From positions 1 to 57,497 of the forward strand of contig CAYVKB010000005.1 in NCBI GenBank assembly GCA_964451985.1: 57,497 bases of DNA, read 5' to 3'. The stretch's first letter is position 1; each line of letters starts with the position of its first letter. The notes below the pieces were generated by a model. The model saw nothing but the letters and a program-made list of their open reading frames with translations. It did no database searches and was not told where the DNA came from. A program made the position numbers and the translations under genes. Of the stretch, positions 41,662-50,712 are shown piece by piece. Origin of the DNA: GBS-DC sp964451985 (GTDB lineage: Bacteria; Armatimonadota; Fimbriimonadia; Fimbriimonadales; GBS-DC).

Positions 41662-43293
41662 ATGGCGCGCAAGCGAGTGGCTTTGATTGTCCCGCACAAC
41701 GACCGCAACAGTTCGGCGTACACGCGGAACCTACGACTGGCTCGAATCTGGCGCAATGCCATCCGTCTGTGGGGTGTGGACGCCACGATTATCGTCGCGG
41801 GCGATGTGTCCAAAAGCCAGTTCCAGCAACAATATGACTTCGGCATCGTGCCCACGATGGAGAACCTCACAGGCAGTATGGCGATTAACAGTTGGCTGGA
41901 CTACGCGCCAGGCGATAAACCGATTTACCTGTGCGGCTATCACATTCCTCAGGGCACTGCGGGCACACCTGCCACAGGCGTGCTGGGGCTAACGCCTATC
42001 GAGAACAGCACCACAAACATCAAGCGTATCGGGCGACGGGCGTTATGGCAATCAGGTGCGATGGTCTATGTAGCGGGCTATGCGGTGCGTATCAATAATG
42101 TGTTTCAGGGCTTGCGCGTGGATACCAGCAATCCGCAGTTGCAAGTCCTTCTGCGGCCCGACCCCGATTTGCATACTGCCGACCAGCACGTGTTCATCGC
42201 CCGCTGGTACAACCGCTACTTCTTGCCTACCACCAGCGATAGTTTCAACCAGTCGCTATGGATTGTGCCGTGGATTATGGTGAATGAAGATGCCGAGCCA
42301 GAGTGGAGCCGACCTTGGAGCGCGGATATCGACCACATCATAAGCGTTTCTAACGCAATCGGCATTAACTACAACTTTTACTGGCAGACTTTCCAGTGGC
42401 TGCACAGCCTCTGTCAGCAAACAGGCTTAGTGGTTCACTGTGGCTGTACCACCAGCGCAATAAGCAACATCAGCCCGACGAGCAACTACCTGCATCGTAA
42501 TGGGCGCAATTTCAATACTCAGCATCAGCAGGCACACCAGTTGCTAATTGCCGAGCAGCACCGTCATTTTCCTGTATGCATGCACGACCATTTCTGGGTG
42601 ATTGAGGACACTCAGGGCAGAGGACGCACGACGACTTTCGTGAACCCGATTGGCACATTTCGTGAACTGAGTTCGCCCGCAGCGTTCCGCGCCCACTGGA
42701 AGGGCAGCATAGACGAGATGCGACAAATGGGCTTCAGCGACAATCACTGTAGCCACTACCGCTACGCGAATTTTGCAAACAATCAGTTCTCAGATAGGTA
42801 TCTCCGCTTCCTGCGCGACGAGACGCCCTTGCGCGCCGTGCGTATCTGGTCGGGTAGCTGTAACGTCTCATTCTCTGCGCGCTTTATGGCGCCTGCACCG
42901 TTTACTCGCAACCCATTTGAGCGACGCTACGGGATCGAGATTGTGAACTCCTACGATGTGGTGTGGGTCAATGCGGATCCCAGCTCCCAAGTAATGAATC
43001 GACTCAACAGTGCGGTGTTGGATGGCTACGGTAGTTCTTCCGAAAATGTGGAGATCCTGTGGGCACGCTTGATGGGACACCGAATGGGCACGCTGATGTG
43101 GGATCGCTGGCTGCGTGAGGGTGCGCTGCACTATCACCACGAGGTGGAGATGTCTACGGAATATCCCAGCCTTGCGATGTATGTGTATCAGGATATGAAT
43201 ACGTGGCGTCAAATCTTGCGAGGCTGGCTGTTTTTCGGGAGCATCACCGACATCGTCACTTGGCGCAATCGTGCACGGAGTGCGTTGGGCTAG
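41662..43293 (+). CDS. Large protein of unknown function beside the glycan cluster
   Basis: 543 residues, no signal peptide or membrane helix. The chain begins RKRVALIVPHNDRNSSAYTR, reminiscent of Rossmann-like openings of glycosyltransferases. The middle is rich in His, Trp, Asn and Gln, with possible metal-ligand clusters VVHCGCTTS, FPVCMHDHFWVIED and SDNHCSHYRY. The pattern of spaced His/Asp could suit a metal-dependent polysaccharide deacetylase-like or hydrolase fold, but I cannot place it in a family. It converges with the GT2 gene at 43290, sharing CTAG. Confidence 0.7.
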   Translation: MARKRVALIVPHNDRNSSAYTRNLRLARIWRNAIRLWGVDATIIVAGDVSKSQFQQQYDFGIVPTMENLTGSMAINSWLDYAPGDKPIYLCGYHIPQGTAGTPATGVLGLTPIENSTTNIKRIGRRALWQSGAMVYVAGYAVRINNVFQGLRVDTSNPQLQVLLRPDPDLHTADQHVFIARWYNRYFLPTTSDSFNQSLWIVPWIMVNEDAEPEWSRPWSADIDHIISVSNAIGINYNFYWQTFQWLHSLCQQTGLVVHCGCTTSAISNISPTSNYLHRNGRNFNTQHQQAHQLLIAEQHRHFPVCMHDHFWVIEDTQGRGRTTTFVNPIGTFRELSSPAAFRAHWKGSIDEMRQMGFSDNHCSHYRYANFANNQFSDRYLRFLRDETPLRAVRIWSGSCNVSFSARFMAPAPFTRNPFERRYGIEIVNSYDVVWVNADPSSQVMNRLNSAVLDGYGSSSENVEILWARLMGHRMGTLMWDRWLREGALHYHHEVEMSTEYPSLAMYVYQDMNTWRQILRGWLFFGSITDIVTWRNRARSALG

Positions 43294-44237
43294 CGCAGTC
43301 CCTCCCAGTCGTAGGTGGTTGGCTCGCCACGCAGGCGGCGCAGGATGGCTGTTGGCAAGCTGCGCATGAAGTGAGATAACACAAACGGCGCAACGCGATA
43401 AATCTCGCCTGCCCTGCGCCAGTCGTGTTGTTTTATTGCCTCAGCAAACTGCGGATAGGCGCGCGCCAGCATAATCCGACGGTAATCCGCGCGCAGCGCC
43501 GCCTGCAGTTCCCTTTTGTGGAGCACTTTTGGATATTTGAACAGTGTTTCGTATACGCGCACAGGCTGGGAGAGGTCAAAAAACTTGCGCCAGTAGGTCG
43601 AGCTGCGATGCAGACGGTAGTTATAGAGCGGTTCAGGCAACACACCGCAGCCTCCTGCCTCAATAGTCGCCAGCGTCTGGAATAGATAGTCTTCACCCAG
43701 CGTGATGTCCTCGCGGTAGCGCAAGCCAGCGTGCTCGATGATATCGCGCCGTATCATGGGTTGCAGCGCCAAGTGGGCAGCAACCGCTTCCACTGGCGAA
43801 AAGCGTGTGGGGCGTTCGGGCATCGGCATATGTGCTGAGAAGAAGACCTTGAGAGCCTCTCCGGTGCGGGCATCCACATGGCGGTAGCAATCATAAATGA
43901 TTTCTACCCCCAGCTGGTGTGCTGTTCGCAGCAAAAGTTCCAGACGTGCAGGCTCATACCAGTCGTCAGCGTCTAGGATGGCAATCCATTCGCCCTGCGC
44001 AGCCTCCAGAGCGCGATTGCGTCCCCCAGCGGGTCCTCGATTCTCAGAGTTCTGCAGTAAGCGGACACGCGAGTCGTTCAGGTAGCCTCGTACGACCGAG
44101 ACGGTTTCGTCTGTGGAGGCGTCGTCTACGATTATCAGTTCCCAATCCTTATGCGTCTGCGCCTGAACCGACTCGATTGCCTGCGCGATGTAAGGCGCAG
44201 CGTTGTACGCAGTGGTGATGACGGAGACCGTCGGCAT
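43290..44237 (-). CDS. GT2-family glycosyltransferase
   Basis: 315 residues with a GT-A fold at the N-terminus: VSVITTAYNAAPYIAQAIES, the UDP-site Asp in IIVDDASTDET, and the metal-binding DAD of ILDADDWYEP. The C-terminal 100 residues are helical. It transfers a sugar from a nucleotide donor, probably in extracellular polysaccharide synthesis. It is closely related to the GT2 at 49675, including near-identical DNA. TATCCT (44249-44244, minus strand) ends six bases before the ATG. Confidence 0.9.
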   Translation of the reverse strand: MPTVSVITTAYNAAPYIAQAIESVQAQTHKDWELIIVDDASTDETVSVVRGYLNDSRVRLLQNSENRGPAGGRNRALEAAQGEWIAILDADDWYEPARLELLLRTAHQLGVEIIYDCYRHVDARTGEALKVFFSAHMPMPERPTRFSPVEAVAAHLALQPMIRRDIIEHAGLRYREDITLGEDYLFQTLATIEAGGCGVLPEPLYNYRLHRSSTYWRKFFDLSQPVRVYETLFKYPKVLHKRELQAALRADYRRIMLARAYPQFAEAIKQHDWRRAGEIYRVAPFVLSHFMRSLPTAILRRLRGEPTTYDWEGLR

Positions 44238-44243
44238 ACGTAG

Positions 44244-44249
44244 AGGATA
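44244..44249 (-). promoter_or_regulatory. -10 hexamer TATCCT for the GT2 gene
   Basis: On the minus strand TGG-TATCCT-CTACGT leads directly into the ATG at 44237. Confidence 0.45.
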
Positions 44250-44296
44250 CCAGAAGCCCAGCGTGGCGCGCCTAATGGCGCGCCCGCTGAGTGAGG

Positions 44297-46195
44297 CTAA
44301 CGACGAATTGGGGGGGCAGGGGCAACAGGCGATCCTTTATCGTCGGACAAGAGCATAATCTTGCCCTTTGCAGGCGGATAGTCGCGCAGCCTTGCACTGC
44401 TCGCGCGAACGAAGATTAGTCCTTCCTTCGGATAGAGCTTGATGCGCGTGCCCGCAGGATACACCTGCCCTGAGCGCAACTCCCAATAATCCGCATCTAA
44501 TATCCAGGTAAACACAGCGCCGTCCTTGAACAGCGGACGCGTATCGCCTGTTGGATTGACCAGCACGAAGCCGTTCTGGAACTGTCGATAGTACAGCCCA
44601 CCTCGATAATCCGACGATCGGAAGAAGACCTGCACGTTCCCCACAGGCTGCCCCAGCGGTACATCAAAATCCGCGTCAGGACGCCAGCTACGCTGACGAT
44701 CGTTTGGCGTGCCTTCGTGGTAGTGCTTGTCCAGATACAGATAGATGTTATCATCCGCGCAGAGCATAAAGCTAGCCAACGCATAGATTTTTTGGCGGCG
44801 TCCTTCCACAGGGTTGTTTACGCCATAGCCAGAATAGATTACGCGCAGGCGAGGGCGATTCTCAACCAGTGTGTTGAGCTGACTCTCCCAAATGTAAAAT
44901 GGCAGATAGCCCGATGGTAGTTGGAAGATGTGTGTAAATACTTGTTCTACCAACATTCCATCCAGAAGTCCTTGACGCATAAAGTAGGTGTGCGGTTGGT
45001 CGCGTGTGTATGCAGCGCCTGCCGCGTTGATGATGAACTCGATGTTGCGCTCCTGAAGAGCAGAGCGCATATTACGTAAATGCTTGGTCATCGCCGCCAT
45101 GCGACTGGCAGGCGTGGGATACTTCTGCAGCAGGAAACTGTTAAAGAAGAAGTCGATAAAACTATCAAAGTGGATCACGTCTGCGCCCGGGTCGGAGAAC
45201 GCCATATAGCGTTGAAGGTTCTCCGCTGCCCACGCAGAAGCAACAGGATTACCGATGTCCATCAGAAACAAATAGCTACCAAATTGTTGACGTTGTCCGT
45301 TAACATTGAGCAAAAACCACTCAGGACGGTTGGCATCGGCATACCAGTACCCAAACATATCGTTGCTCGACCAGCTGGTTTGAGAAGGACTGCGATAGCT
45401 ATAGACTAGGTTGTAATAGATTACATTTTTCAGATCAGGGCGATGGGTACGCAGTGCCTTGATGTCTTGCCATGGCGCGATAATTGCGTCGAACTCACGA
45501 GCGTAGTACACCCAGTCGCGCTGGCTCTCAGGCGCCCAAGAGTAATAGGGAGCGATAAGTTTCATCGAGCGTGGAGCGTGGTCACGCCATCGCTTGCTGC
45601 CCGTTACCTCCAGTTTGTCTAATCGAATGTCGCCCGAAGCCGCACCTGAATTCGCTCGCATAATGACATCAATCATCATTCCTGCGGGGTTCGAGGACGG
45701 TGTCGTATAGGTGAAAGTAAGCTGCGTCCAGTTGGTTGGTGGTGTGGTGGTGTTGAGCAAGACGGTTGTGCTACCTGAGCTAATCGGGCGCGCCTGCACG
45801 ATGAAAGTTCCGTTCGTCCAGCTGGAAGCCTTTACCCACAGCCGAATCGTCACAGGTTCACCCACCTGTGGATAGTCCTGGGAGGGGAAGTACATCGTCA
45901 TCGACATTCGAGCATCTGCGCTGCCGGATGCGTTACGACTAAAGACTATTCGCTGCGATGCGGCACCGCTAACCTTATCTTCTGTGTCTAATGAAGGCGT
46001 AAACCCAGCGGGAAAGCTAACGGAGAAGCCATCGGCAATACCATCTTGAACTAATCCGACACTCGGATTACCGACGTAGTAGTCGTAGTCAAATTCTCCA
46101 TAAAGCGTGGCATAATTGATTAGCGGCGGTTGCTGCGCGATACTCAGCACGAGCGTCAAACCGCTTAACCCCAGCAAACCCCATACTTTCTTCAT
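44297..46195 (-). CDS. Secreted glycosidase-like protein (GHL15-type barrel)
   Basis: 632 residues. A signal peptide (MKKVWGLLGLSGLTLVLSIA) is followed by a beta-sandwich carbohydrate-binding-like module (about 25-215, including SQRIVFSRNASGSADARMSM and IRLDKLEVTGSKRW). Next is a TIM-barrel-like region with LIAPYYSWAPESQRDWVYYA, DIGNPVASAWAAENLQRYMA and DVIHFDSFIDFF, resembling hypothetical glycosyl hydrolase family 15 (GHL15). A C-terminal beta domain ends GLIFVRA. Activity is unproven. GAGGAGAG precedes ATG 46195, and GG-TATAAT lies at 46217-46212 on the minus strand. A paralogue lies at 55147. Confidence 0.75.
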   Translation of the reverse strand: MKKVWGLLGLSGLTLVLSIAQQPPLINYATLYGEFDYDYYVGNPSVGLVQDGIADGFSVSFPAGFTPSLDTEDKVSGAASQRIVFSRNASGSADARMSMTMYFPSQDYPQVGEPVTIRLWVKASSWTNGTFIVQARPISSGSTTVLLNTTTPPTNWTQLTFTYTTPSSNPAGMMIDVIMRANSGAASGDIRLDKLEVTGSKRWRDHAPRSMKLIAPYYSWAPESQRDWVYYAREFDAIIAPWQDIKALRTHRPDLKNVIYYNLVYSYRSPSQTSWSSNDMFGYWYADANRPEWFLLNVNGQRQQFGSYLFLMDIGNPVASAWAAENLQRYMAFSDPGADVIHFDSFIDFFFNSFLLQKYPTPASRMAAMTKHLRNMRSALQERNIEFIINAAGAAYTRDQPHTYFMRQGLLDGMLVEQVFTHIFQLPSGYLPFYIWESQLNTLVENRPRLRVIYSGYGVNNPVEGRRQKIYALASFMLCADDNIYLYLDKHYHEGTPNDRQRSWRPDADFDVPLGQPVGNVQVFFRSSDYRGGLYYRQFQNGFVLVNPTGDTRPLFKDGAVFTWILDADYWELRSGQVYPAGTRIKLYPKEGLIFVRASSARLRDYPPAKGKIMLLSDDKGSPVAPAPPIRR

Positions 46196-46282
46196 AGCGA
46201 CTCTCCTCTCGGACAGCCTATTATACCACAGTTCTGATACGCGAAGACGGAAAACGCCTGTTAAGAGACCGAGTTTGGTTGG

Positions 46283-46288
46283 TATAAT
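46283..46288 (+). promoter_or_regulatory. -10 hexamer TATAAT for the FkbM gene
   Basis: TGG-TATAAT ends six bases before the GTG at 46295. Confidence 0.6.
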
Positions 46289-46294
46289 CCTGTT

Positions 46295-47209
46295 GTGAGC
46301 CATTCGCAGGCAGTGCCGCACTGGAGGCAGGCGATTCGCGATTTCCGTTGGACACTGCGCGAAAGTCGCAAATGGGCAAGCCCATTGCGATATGTGGCGT
46401 TCCGCTGGCTGCGTCGTTGGAAGCTGAACGATCGCGTTGTGTTCACTTACGCGGGGGCGCGATTCCGCCTGTTCAGCACGCCGATGACGCAACTGATGTT
46501 CTTTCACGCCCCCCACTGGCACGGTGCACACGACCTGAAAGTGCTGTTTGCGCTGCTGCAAGCGGGCGACACAGTCATCGACATCGGTGCGAACGTCGGC
46601 TCGCACTGCATTCCAATCGCCAAACAGCTGGGCGCAACGACGCAGGTACACGCCTTCGAACCGTATCCGCGCGTGTTCGAATACCTACAGGCAAATGCGC
46701 ACCTAAATCGGCTGCCGAACTTGCATTTGTATCACTACGCACTGGGTGAGATGGCAGGAGAAGTGTGCTTCACTGACCTGCACACGGACGATTTGAACCG
46801 TGTGGCAGTGGATTTGCAGAGTGAGTCCGTGCTTCGCGTGCCGATGCGTCCGCTGGACTCTTTTGAATGTGCCCAACAACCGCTTACACTGATTAAGCTC
46901 GATGTGGAGGGCTACGAGCAGTTCGTGCTGCGCGGGGCGGAGCAGGCGTTATCGAGAACACAACTGCTCTATCTGGAAGTCTGCGATGCGCATACGGAGC
47001 AATACGGCTATGCGGTAGGTGATATGGCAGCATTCCTGCAGGAGCGCGATTGGACGCTGTATCAAGTGGAGGGCGTGAATCCCCTGCGTCTGCGCCCTGT
47101 TGTAGACTTTTATACGGGCGCGCAGTGGCAAAACTGGCTGGGCGTGCGCGATTTGCAGTGGTTGCAGGCGCGCACGCCTGTGGAGGTTGTACAACCCGAT
47201 GAGCGGTGA
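46295..47209 (+). CDS. FkbM-family methyltransferase
   Basis: 304 residues. TVIDIGANVGSHCIPIAKQL is the SAM-binding motif I of the FkbM family; HAFEPYPRVFEYLQANA and LIKLDVEGYEQFVLRGAEQA are its other hallmarks. Family members O-methylate sugars and small molecules and are common in polysaccharide clusters. The gene is the first of an operon with the flippase and a GT2: the flippase start overlaps its last codons by 11 bases. Methylation of a sugar in the exported glycan is inferred. Confidence 0.88.
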   Translation: MSHSQAVPHWRQAIRDFRWTLRESRKWASPLRYVAFRWLRRWKLNDRVVFTYAGARFRLFSTPMTQLMFFHAPHWHGAHDLKVLFALLQAGDTVIDIGANVGSHCIPIAKQLGATTQVHAFEPYPRVFEYLQANAHLNRLPNLHLYHYALGEMAGEVCFTDLHTDDLNRVAVDLQSESVLRVPMRPLDSFECAQQPLTLIKLDVEGYEQFVLRGAEQALSRTQLLYLEVCDAHTEQYGYAVGDMAAFLQERDWTLYQVEGVNPLRLRPVVDFYTGAQWQNWLGVRDLQWLQARTPVEVVQPDER

Positions 47210-48641
47210 GCAGAACCTGCGTCGCCGCGCGGTGGAAGGCAGCGTCTATCTGACTATCCGCCGCCTAATCGGCATGGCACTGGCGCTGGCGGGCATGCTG
47301 CTGATTACGCGCATCGTCGGTCCCGAAAACTACGGGCTGTTCTCGGCGGTGGTTGGGTTGTATACTTATCTCTCGCTGATTGCGCAGCTGGGCGTGCGCG
47401 TGTATCTGATACGCAGCCAGTCGGACGCGCCGTTGACGCTGTTTCATCAGGCGTTCTGGGTATTACTGTTCTGGAGCCTCGCGCTGACGGGGCTGACTTT
47501 TGCCGGCTTGGCGGTTGCAGGAGCTATCTGGATACGCACAGAGGGCTTTATCCCAGTGGCGTATGCAGTATGCGCGGGTTTGCCGCTGGCGGCAATCGCG
47601 GTCGCGCCTCAGGCGTGGCTGGAGAAGAGACTCAATTACAAACGCCTTGCTGCGCTGGAGGTGGGCGCGCAGGTCAGCTCGTATGTGGTGGGCATTCCGC
47701 TGGCGCAACTGGGCTATGGCGTGTGGGCGCTGGTCGCCTCGTTTTGGGTGTCGCTGTTGGTGAGCGTGTTCGGGGCGTTTTGGGGCGCGCAATACCGCCC
47801 TCAGTGGTACTGGAACGGTGCGGAGCAACGCGAGATGTTGCGTTTCAGCCTCGCGCAAGCCACCGCCGACTGGCTGTATATGGCGAAGAATCTCACGCCT
47901 GCGTTTATCTTGCTGCCGTTGGGGGGTAAGGAGGCAGCGGGCTACTTCGCTTTAGCCAACCGCTTGCTGGAGATGTTGAACTTCGCGCAGACGGCTATCC
48001 GACGAGTGGCGCTGCCTGTGTACGCGCATGTACAAGCCGAGCCGGCGAAACTGCTGCGTGCTATCTACCTCTCCGCACTGGGGCAAATCTTGACACTGGG
48101 CGGAACCTGCCTGGTGTTTGTGCTGTTGGCGTGGTACCTGTTGCCGCCGCTGTTCGGCGCACAGTGGAATATTCCGACAGCCGTGCTTACACTCGCTATT
48201 TTGGCATCGGAGCAGCTTTTGAGTGCGGTGTTCGGGGCGCAGGCTCAGGCGTTATTTGCGGTGCGTCAACCGCAGGTGGTGGCGCGTGCAGCGGCACTGT
48301 TCGTGCCCCATCTGTATCTCGCGACTGCACTTGCCGTGTGGGTTGCCCCGACCAGCTGGAGCGCAATCGCTTACGCCCTTGCGTACTACTGGGCACACTT
48401 GCCCAATAACCTCTTGCTGCATCGGGGTGTGAAGCGGTACATCGGTCAGCCGCTTTACGGCGTCAGTATTCTGTGGGCGATGGCGCTTAGCATCGCGCTG
48501 TTCGCGCCCATAGCATACTACCTGCCGTTGATCGCCTTGAGCGTTTTTGCCTTGCCTGCCAGTCGACGTGCTTTACAAGAACTCATCGCCGAGCTGCGCG
48601 CCACCCGACACCCCCAATCAGGAGGTATGCTTAAGTCGTGA
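47199..48641 (+). CDS. Wzx-type lipid-linked oligosaccharide flippase
   Basis: 480 residues with about twelve to fourteen transmembrane helices and the opening RRAVEGSVYLTIRRLIGMAL, then LLITRIVGPENYGLFSAVVG, typical of the polysaccharide-biosynthesis (Wzx/RfbX, MOP) superfamily. Such proteins flip undecaprenyl-linked repeat units across the inner membrane for polymerisation. GGAGG at 47182-47186 precedes ATG 47199. It overlaps both the FkbM gene and, by GTGA, the GT2 gene downstream, showing tight coupling. No Wzy polymerase was recognised. Confidence 0.88.
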   Translation: MSGEQNLRRRAVEGSVYLTIRRLIGMALALAGMLLITRIVGPENYGLFSAVVGLYTYLSLIAQLGVRVYLIRSQSDAPLTLFHQAFWVLLFWSLALTGLTFAGLAVAGAIWIRTEGFIPVAYAVCAGLPLAAIAVAPQAWLEKRLNYKRLAALEVGAQVSSYVVGIPLAQLGYGVWALVASFWVSLLVSVFGAFWGAQYRPQWYWNGAEQREMLRFSLAQATADWLYMAKNLTPAFILLPLGGKEAAGYFALANRLLEMLNFAQTAIRRVALPVYAHVQAEPAKLLRAIYLSALGQILTLGGTCLVFVLLAWYLLPPLFGAQWNIPTAVLTLAILASEQLLSAVFGAQAQALFAVRQPQVVARAAALFVPHLYLATALAVWVAPTSWSAIAYALAYYWAHLPNNLLLHRGVKRYIGQPLYGVSILWAMALSIALFAPIAYYLPLIALSVFALPASRRALQELIAELRATRHPQSGGMLKS

Positions 48642-49678
48642 GCCAGCCTCTTATTAGCGTCATCATCAATAACTACAATTACGGTCGCTTTCTGACCGAT
48701 GCGATCGAAAGTGCGCTGGCGCAGACCTATCCGCACAAGGAGATAATCGTGGTGGACGATGGCTCGACTGACCACTCGCGCGAGGTTCTGTGCCAGTACG
48801 AGGGGCGCGTACAACTTGTTTTGAAAGAAAACGGTGGGCAGGCGTCGGCGTTCCACGCGGGCTTCGAGGCGGCGCAGGGCGAGGTGATTTGTTTTCTGGA
48901 TTCGGACGACTACTGGGCACCGCAGCTGCTGGAGCGGGTGGCGTCTGTGTGGCGTGAGGGATTGGCGTTCGTGGAGTGGCGCATGGAGTGCGTCGATGCG
49001 CAGGGCAAGCTGCTGGGCAGGCGTTTGCCCACCCGTGAGCCGATACGGGGCGATTTACGTCCGCGTCTGTTGCGCGTCACCTCCTATCCTTGGACGCCAA
49101 CCAGCGGGAACGCATTTTCGCGTCGCGCCGTGGCGGCGATTTTTCCGCTGGATGAGGTGCTATGGCGGATTAGCGCAGACTTGCCGTTAATGCTGGCTGC
49201 GCCGTTCTATGGCGAACTGGAGTTTATCGGTGAGCCACTGGCATACTATCGGCTGCACGGCTCGAACCTGTTTCATGGCATGCCGATGGACTGGGCGCGG
49301 CTGGAGCGCGAAGTGCGACAGGGCTTAGCCCGTGAGCACATTATTCGCACGCACGCCCTGCGGCAGGGTCTCAAGCCCCACCCGCGACTGGGCTATTCAC
49401 TGCCCGTGCTGAATCTCTATCGGCTGATGCTGCTGCTTGCGGGGCGCGCTATTCCTGAGATGCAGCACGACACGCGCCTGAAATTAGCCCTCTGGGGCAC
49501 GGAAGCCGTGCTGAAAACCGATACACCCTGGACATGGCGCGAGCGATGGGGCTATATCCGCCCGCTGTGGGTATCGCTAGTCGCTCCCCACAAAGCACTG
49601 GAACTGGCAGCACGCTGGATTTTCTGGAATGCCAGTGGGGAAGAGATGCATAAGTTCCTGAGCGAAGTACACCATTAG
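48638..49678 (+). CDS. GT2-family glycosyltransferase
   Basis: 346 residues. GT-A fold with LISVIINNYNYGRFLTDAIE, IIVVDDGSTDHSREVL and the metal site CFLDSDDYWAP. A Trp/Pro-rich central part follows, and the C-terminal portion is helical with a hydrophobic patch LLLAGRAIPEM. The GTG start overlaps the flippase stop by four bases, so it is the third gene of the FkbM-flippase operon. It ends in a four-base convergent overlap with the GT2 at 49675. Donor and acceptor are unknown. Confidence 0.88.
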   Translation: MSQPLISVIINNYNYGRFLTDAIESALAQTYPHKEIIVVDDGSTDHSREVLCQYEGRVQLVLKENGGQASAFHAGFEAAQGEVICFLDSDDYWAPQLLERVASVWREGLAFVEWRMECVDAQGKLLGRRLPTREPIRGDLRPRLLRVTSYPWTPTSGNAFSRRAVAAIFPLDEVLWRISADLPLMLAAPFYGELEFIGEPLAYYRLHGSNLFHGMPMDWARLEREVRQGLAREHIIRTHALRQGLKPHPRLGYSLPVLNLYRLMLLLAGRAIPEMQHDTRLKLALWGTEAVLKTDTPWTWRERWGYIRPLWVSLVAPHKALELAARWIFWNASGEEMHKFLSEVHH

Positions 49679-50631
49679 CGCGAGGGCAGCGACTCGCGCC
49701 ACGGGTCAATCATCTTTTCACGAGCGAACAATCGGCGATACACCGCTGCAGGTACACTCAGCAGCAACCAGCCCACCACGCCAGGTGACTGGCGAAACAG
49801 ACGCCACGCCTGCCGGATCTGCCCGCGCTTGACCGCCTGTGCAAATGCAGGATATAAAGCCAGTGTCGACACGCGCCTGAAAGCACGCTCCAACAATGCG
49901 CGCTGGCGCGGCGTGGTCTCAGGCAAACTGAGCAAGTAATCTATCGACTTGCGGTTCTCAGTAATCGGGTCGTAGCGAGTCGTGACCGTGTTGGGATGCA
50001 AGCGATAGTAGTACATCGGTTCGGGCAGCAGGACGAACCGCGCGCCCTTCAGCAGTACCTCCATATAGAAAGCATAGTCTTGCGACTTGCGAATATGCTC
50101 AGGGTAGCGAATGCCCTTGCTGCGCAGGAACTCGGCGCGAATCAGCGGCTTGATGGATGGATGCGCCTTGATAACCTCGTCCACTGTGTACGAGCGGGGC
50201 TGTTTCGGCGGCTTTGCATGGTTTGCCCACGCCACCATGTACACACTCCCCCACTCGGTATAGTAAACCTGCAAATCGGCGACCATGTCCGCCCCCATCC
50301 GCTCTGCGAAGGCGACCAGCGTCTCAAGCCGCTCGGGGGCGTACCAGTCGTCAGCGTCTAAGATGGCAATCCACTCGCCCTGCGCAGCATCTAAGGCGCG
50401 ATTGCGCGTGTAGCCCGCGCCCCTGTTGTGTTCATTCCGCAGGTACCGGATTCGCGGGTCATTGAGATACTTCTCCACGACGGGGGTAGTCTCGTCGGCG
50501 GAGGCGTCATCCACGATAATCATCTCCCAGTCCTTCAGCGTCTGCGCCTGCACGGACTCGATACACTGCCCGATGTAGGGCGCGACATTATACGCAGGCG
50601 TAATGACCGACACCTTCGGCTGCGTGGACAT
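49675..50631 (-). CDS. GT2-family glycosyltransferase, paralogue of the one at 43290
   Basis: 318 residues from ATG 50631. VSVITPAYNVAPYIGQCIES, IIVDDASADET and ILDADDWYAPERLETL are the same blocks as in the GT2 at 43290, and the C-terminus also aligns (VPAAVYRRLFAREK against PTAILRRLRGEP). The start is placed at MSTQPKV because TATAAT (50644-50639, minus strand) ends seven bases upstream; the ATG at 50640 overlaps that hexamer. The gene is divergent from the GT2 at 50713. Confidence 0.9.
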   Translation of the reverse strand: MSTQPKVSVITPAYNVAPYIGQCIESVQAQTLKDWEMIIVDDASADETTPVVEKYLNDPRIRYLRNEHNRGAGYTRNRALDAAQGEWIAILDADDWYAPERLETLVAFAERMGADMVADLQVYYTEWGSVYMVAWANHAKPPKQPRSYTVDEVIKAHPSIKPLIRAEFLRSKGIRYPEHIRKSQDYAFYMEVLLKGARFVLLPEPMYYYRLHPNTVTTRYDPITENRKSIDYLLSLPETTPRQRALLERAFRRVSTLALYPAFAQAVKRGQIRQAWRLFRQSPGVVGWLLLSVPAAVYRRLFAREKMIDPWRESLPSR

Positions 50632-50638
50632 CAGGGGC

Positions 50639-50644
50639 ATTATA
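50639..50644 (-). promoter_or_regulatory. -10 hexamer TATAAT for the GT2 gene at 49675
   Basis: On the minus strand CGG-TATAAT-GCCCCTG leads into the ATG at 50631. Confidence 0.55.
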
Positions 50645-50712
50645 CCGTATTAGGTTGGCTTCCTCACGGCACATCCCCTTCCAGCGGTATAATATCTTTA
50701 GGTCAGGGGTTT

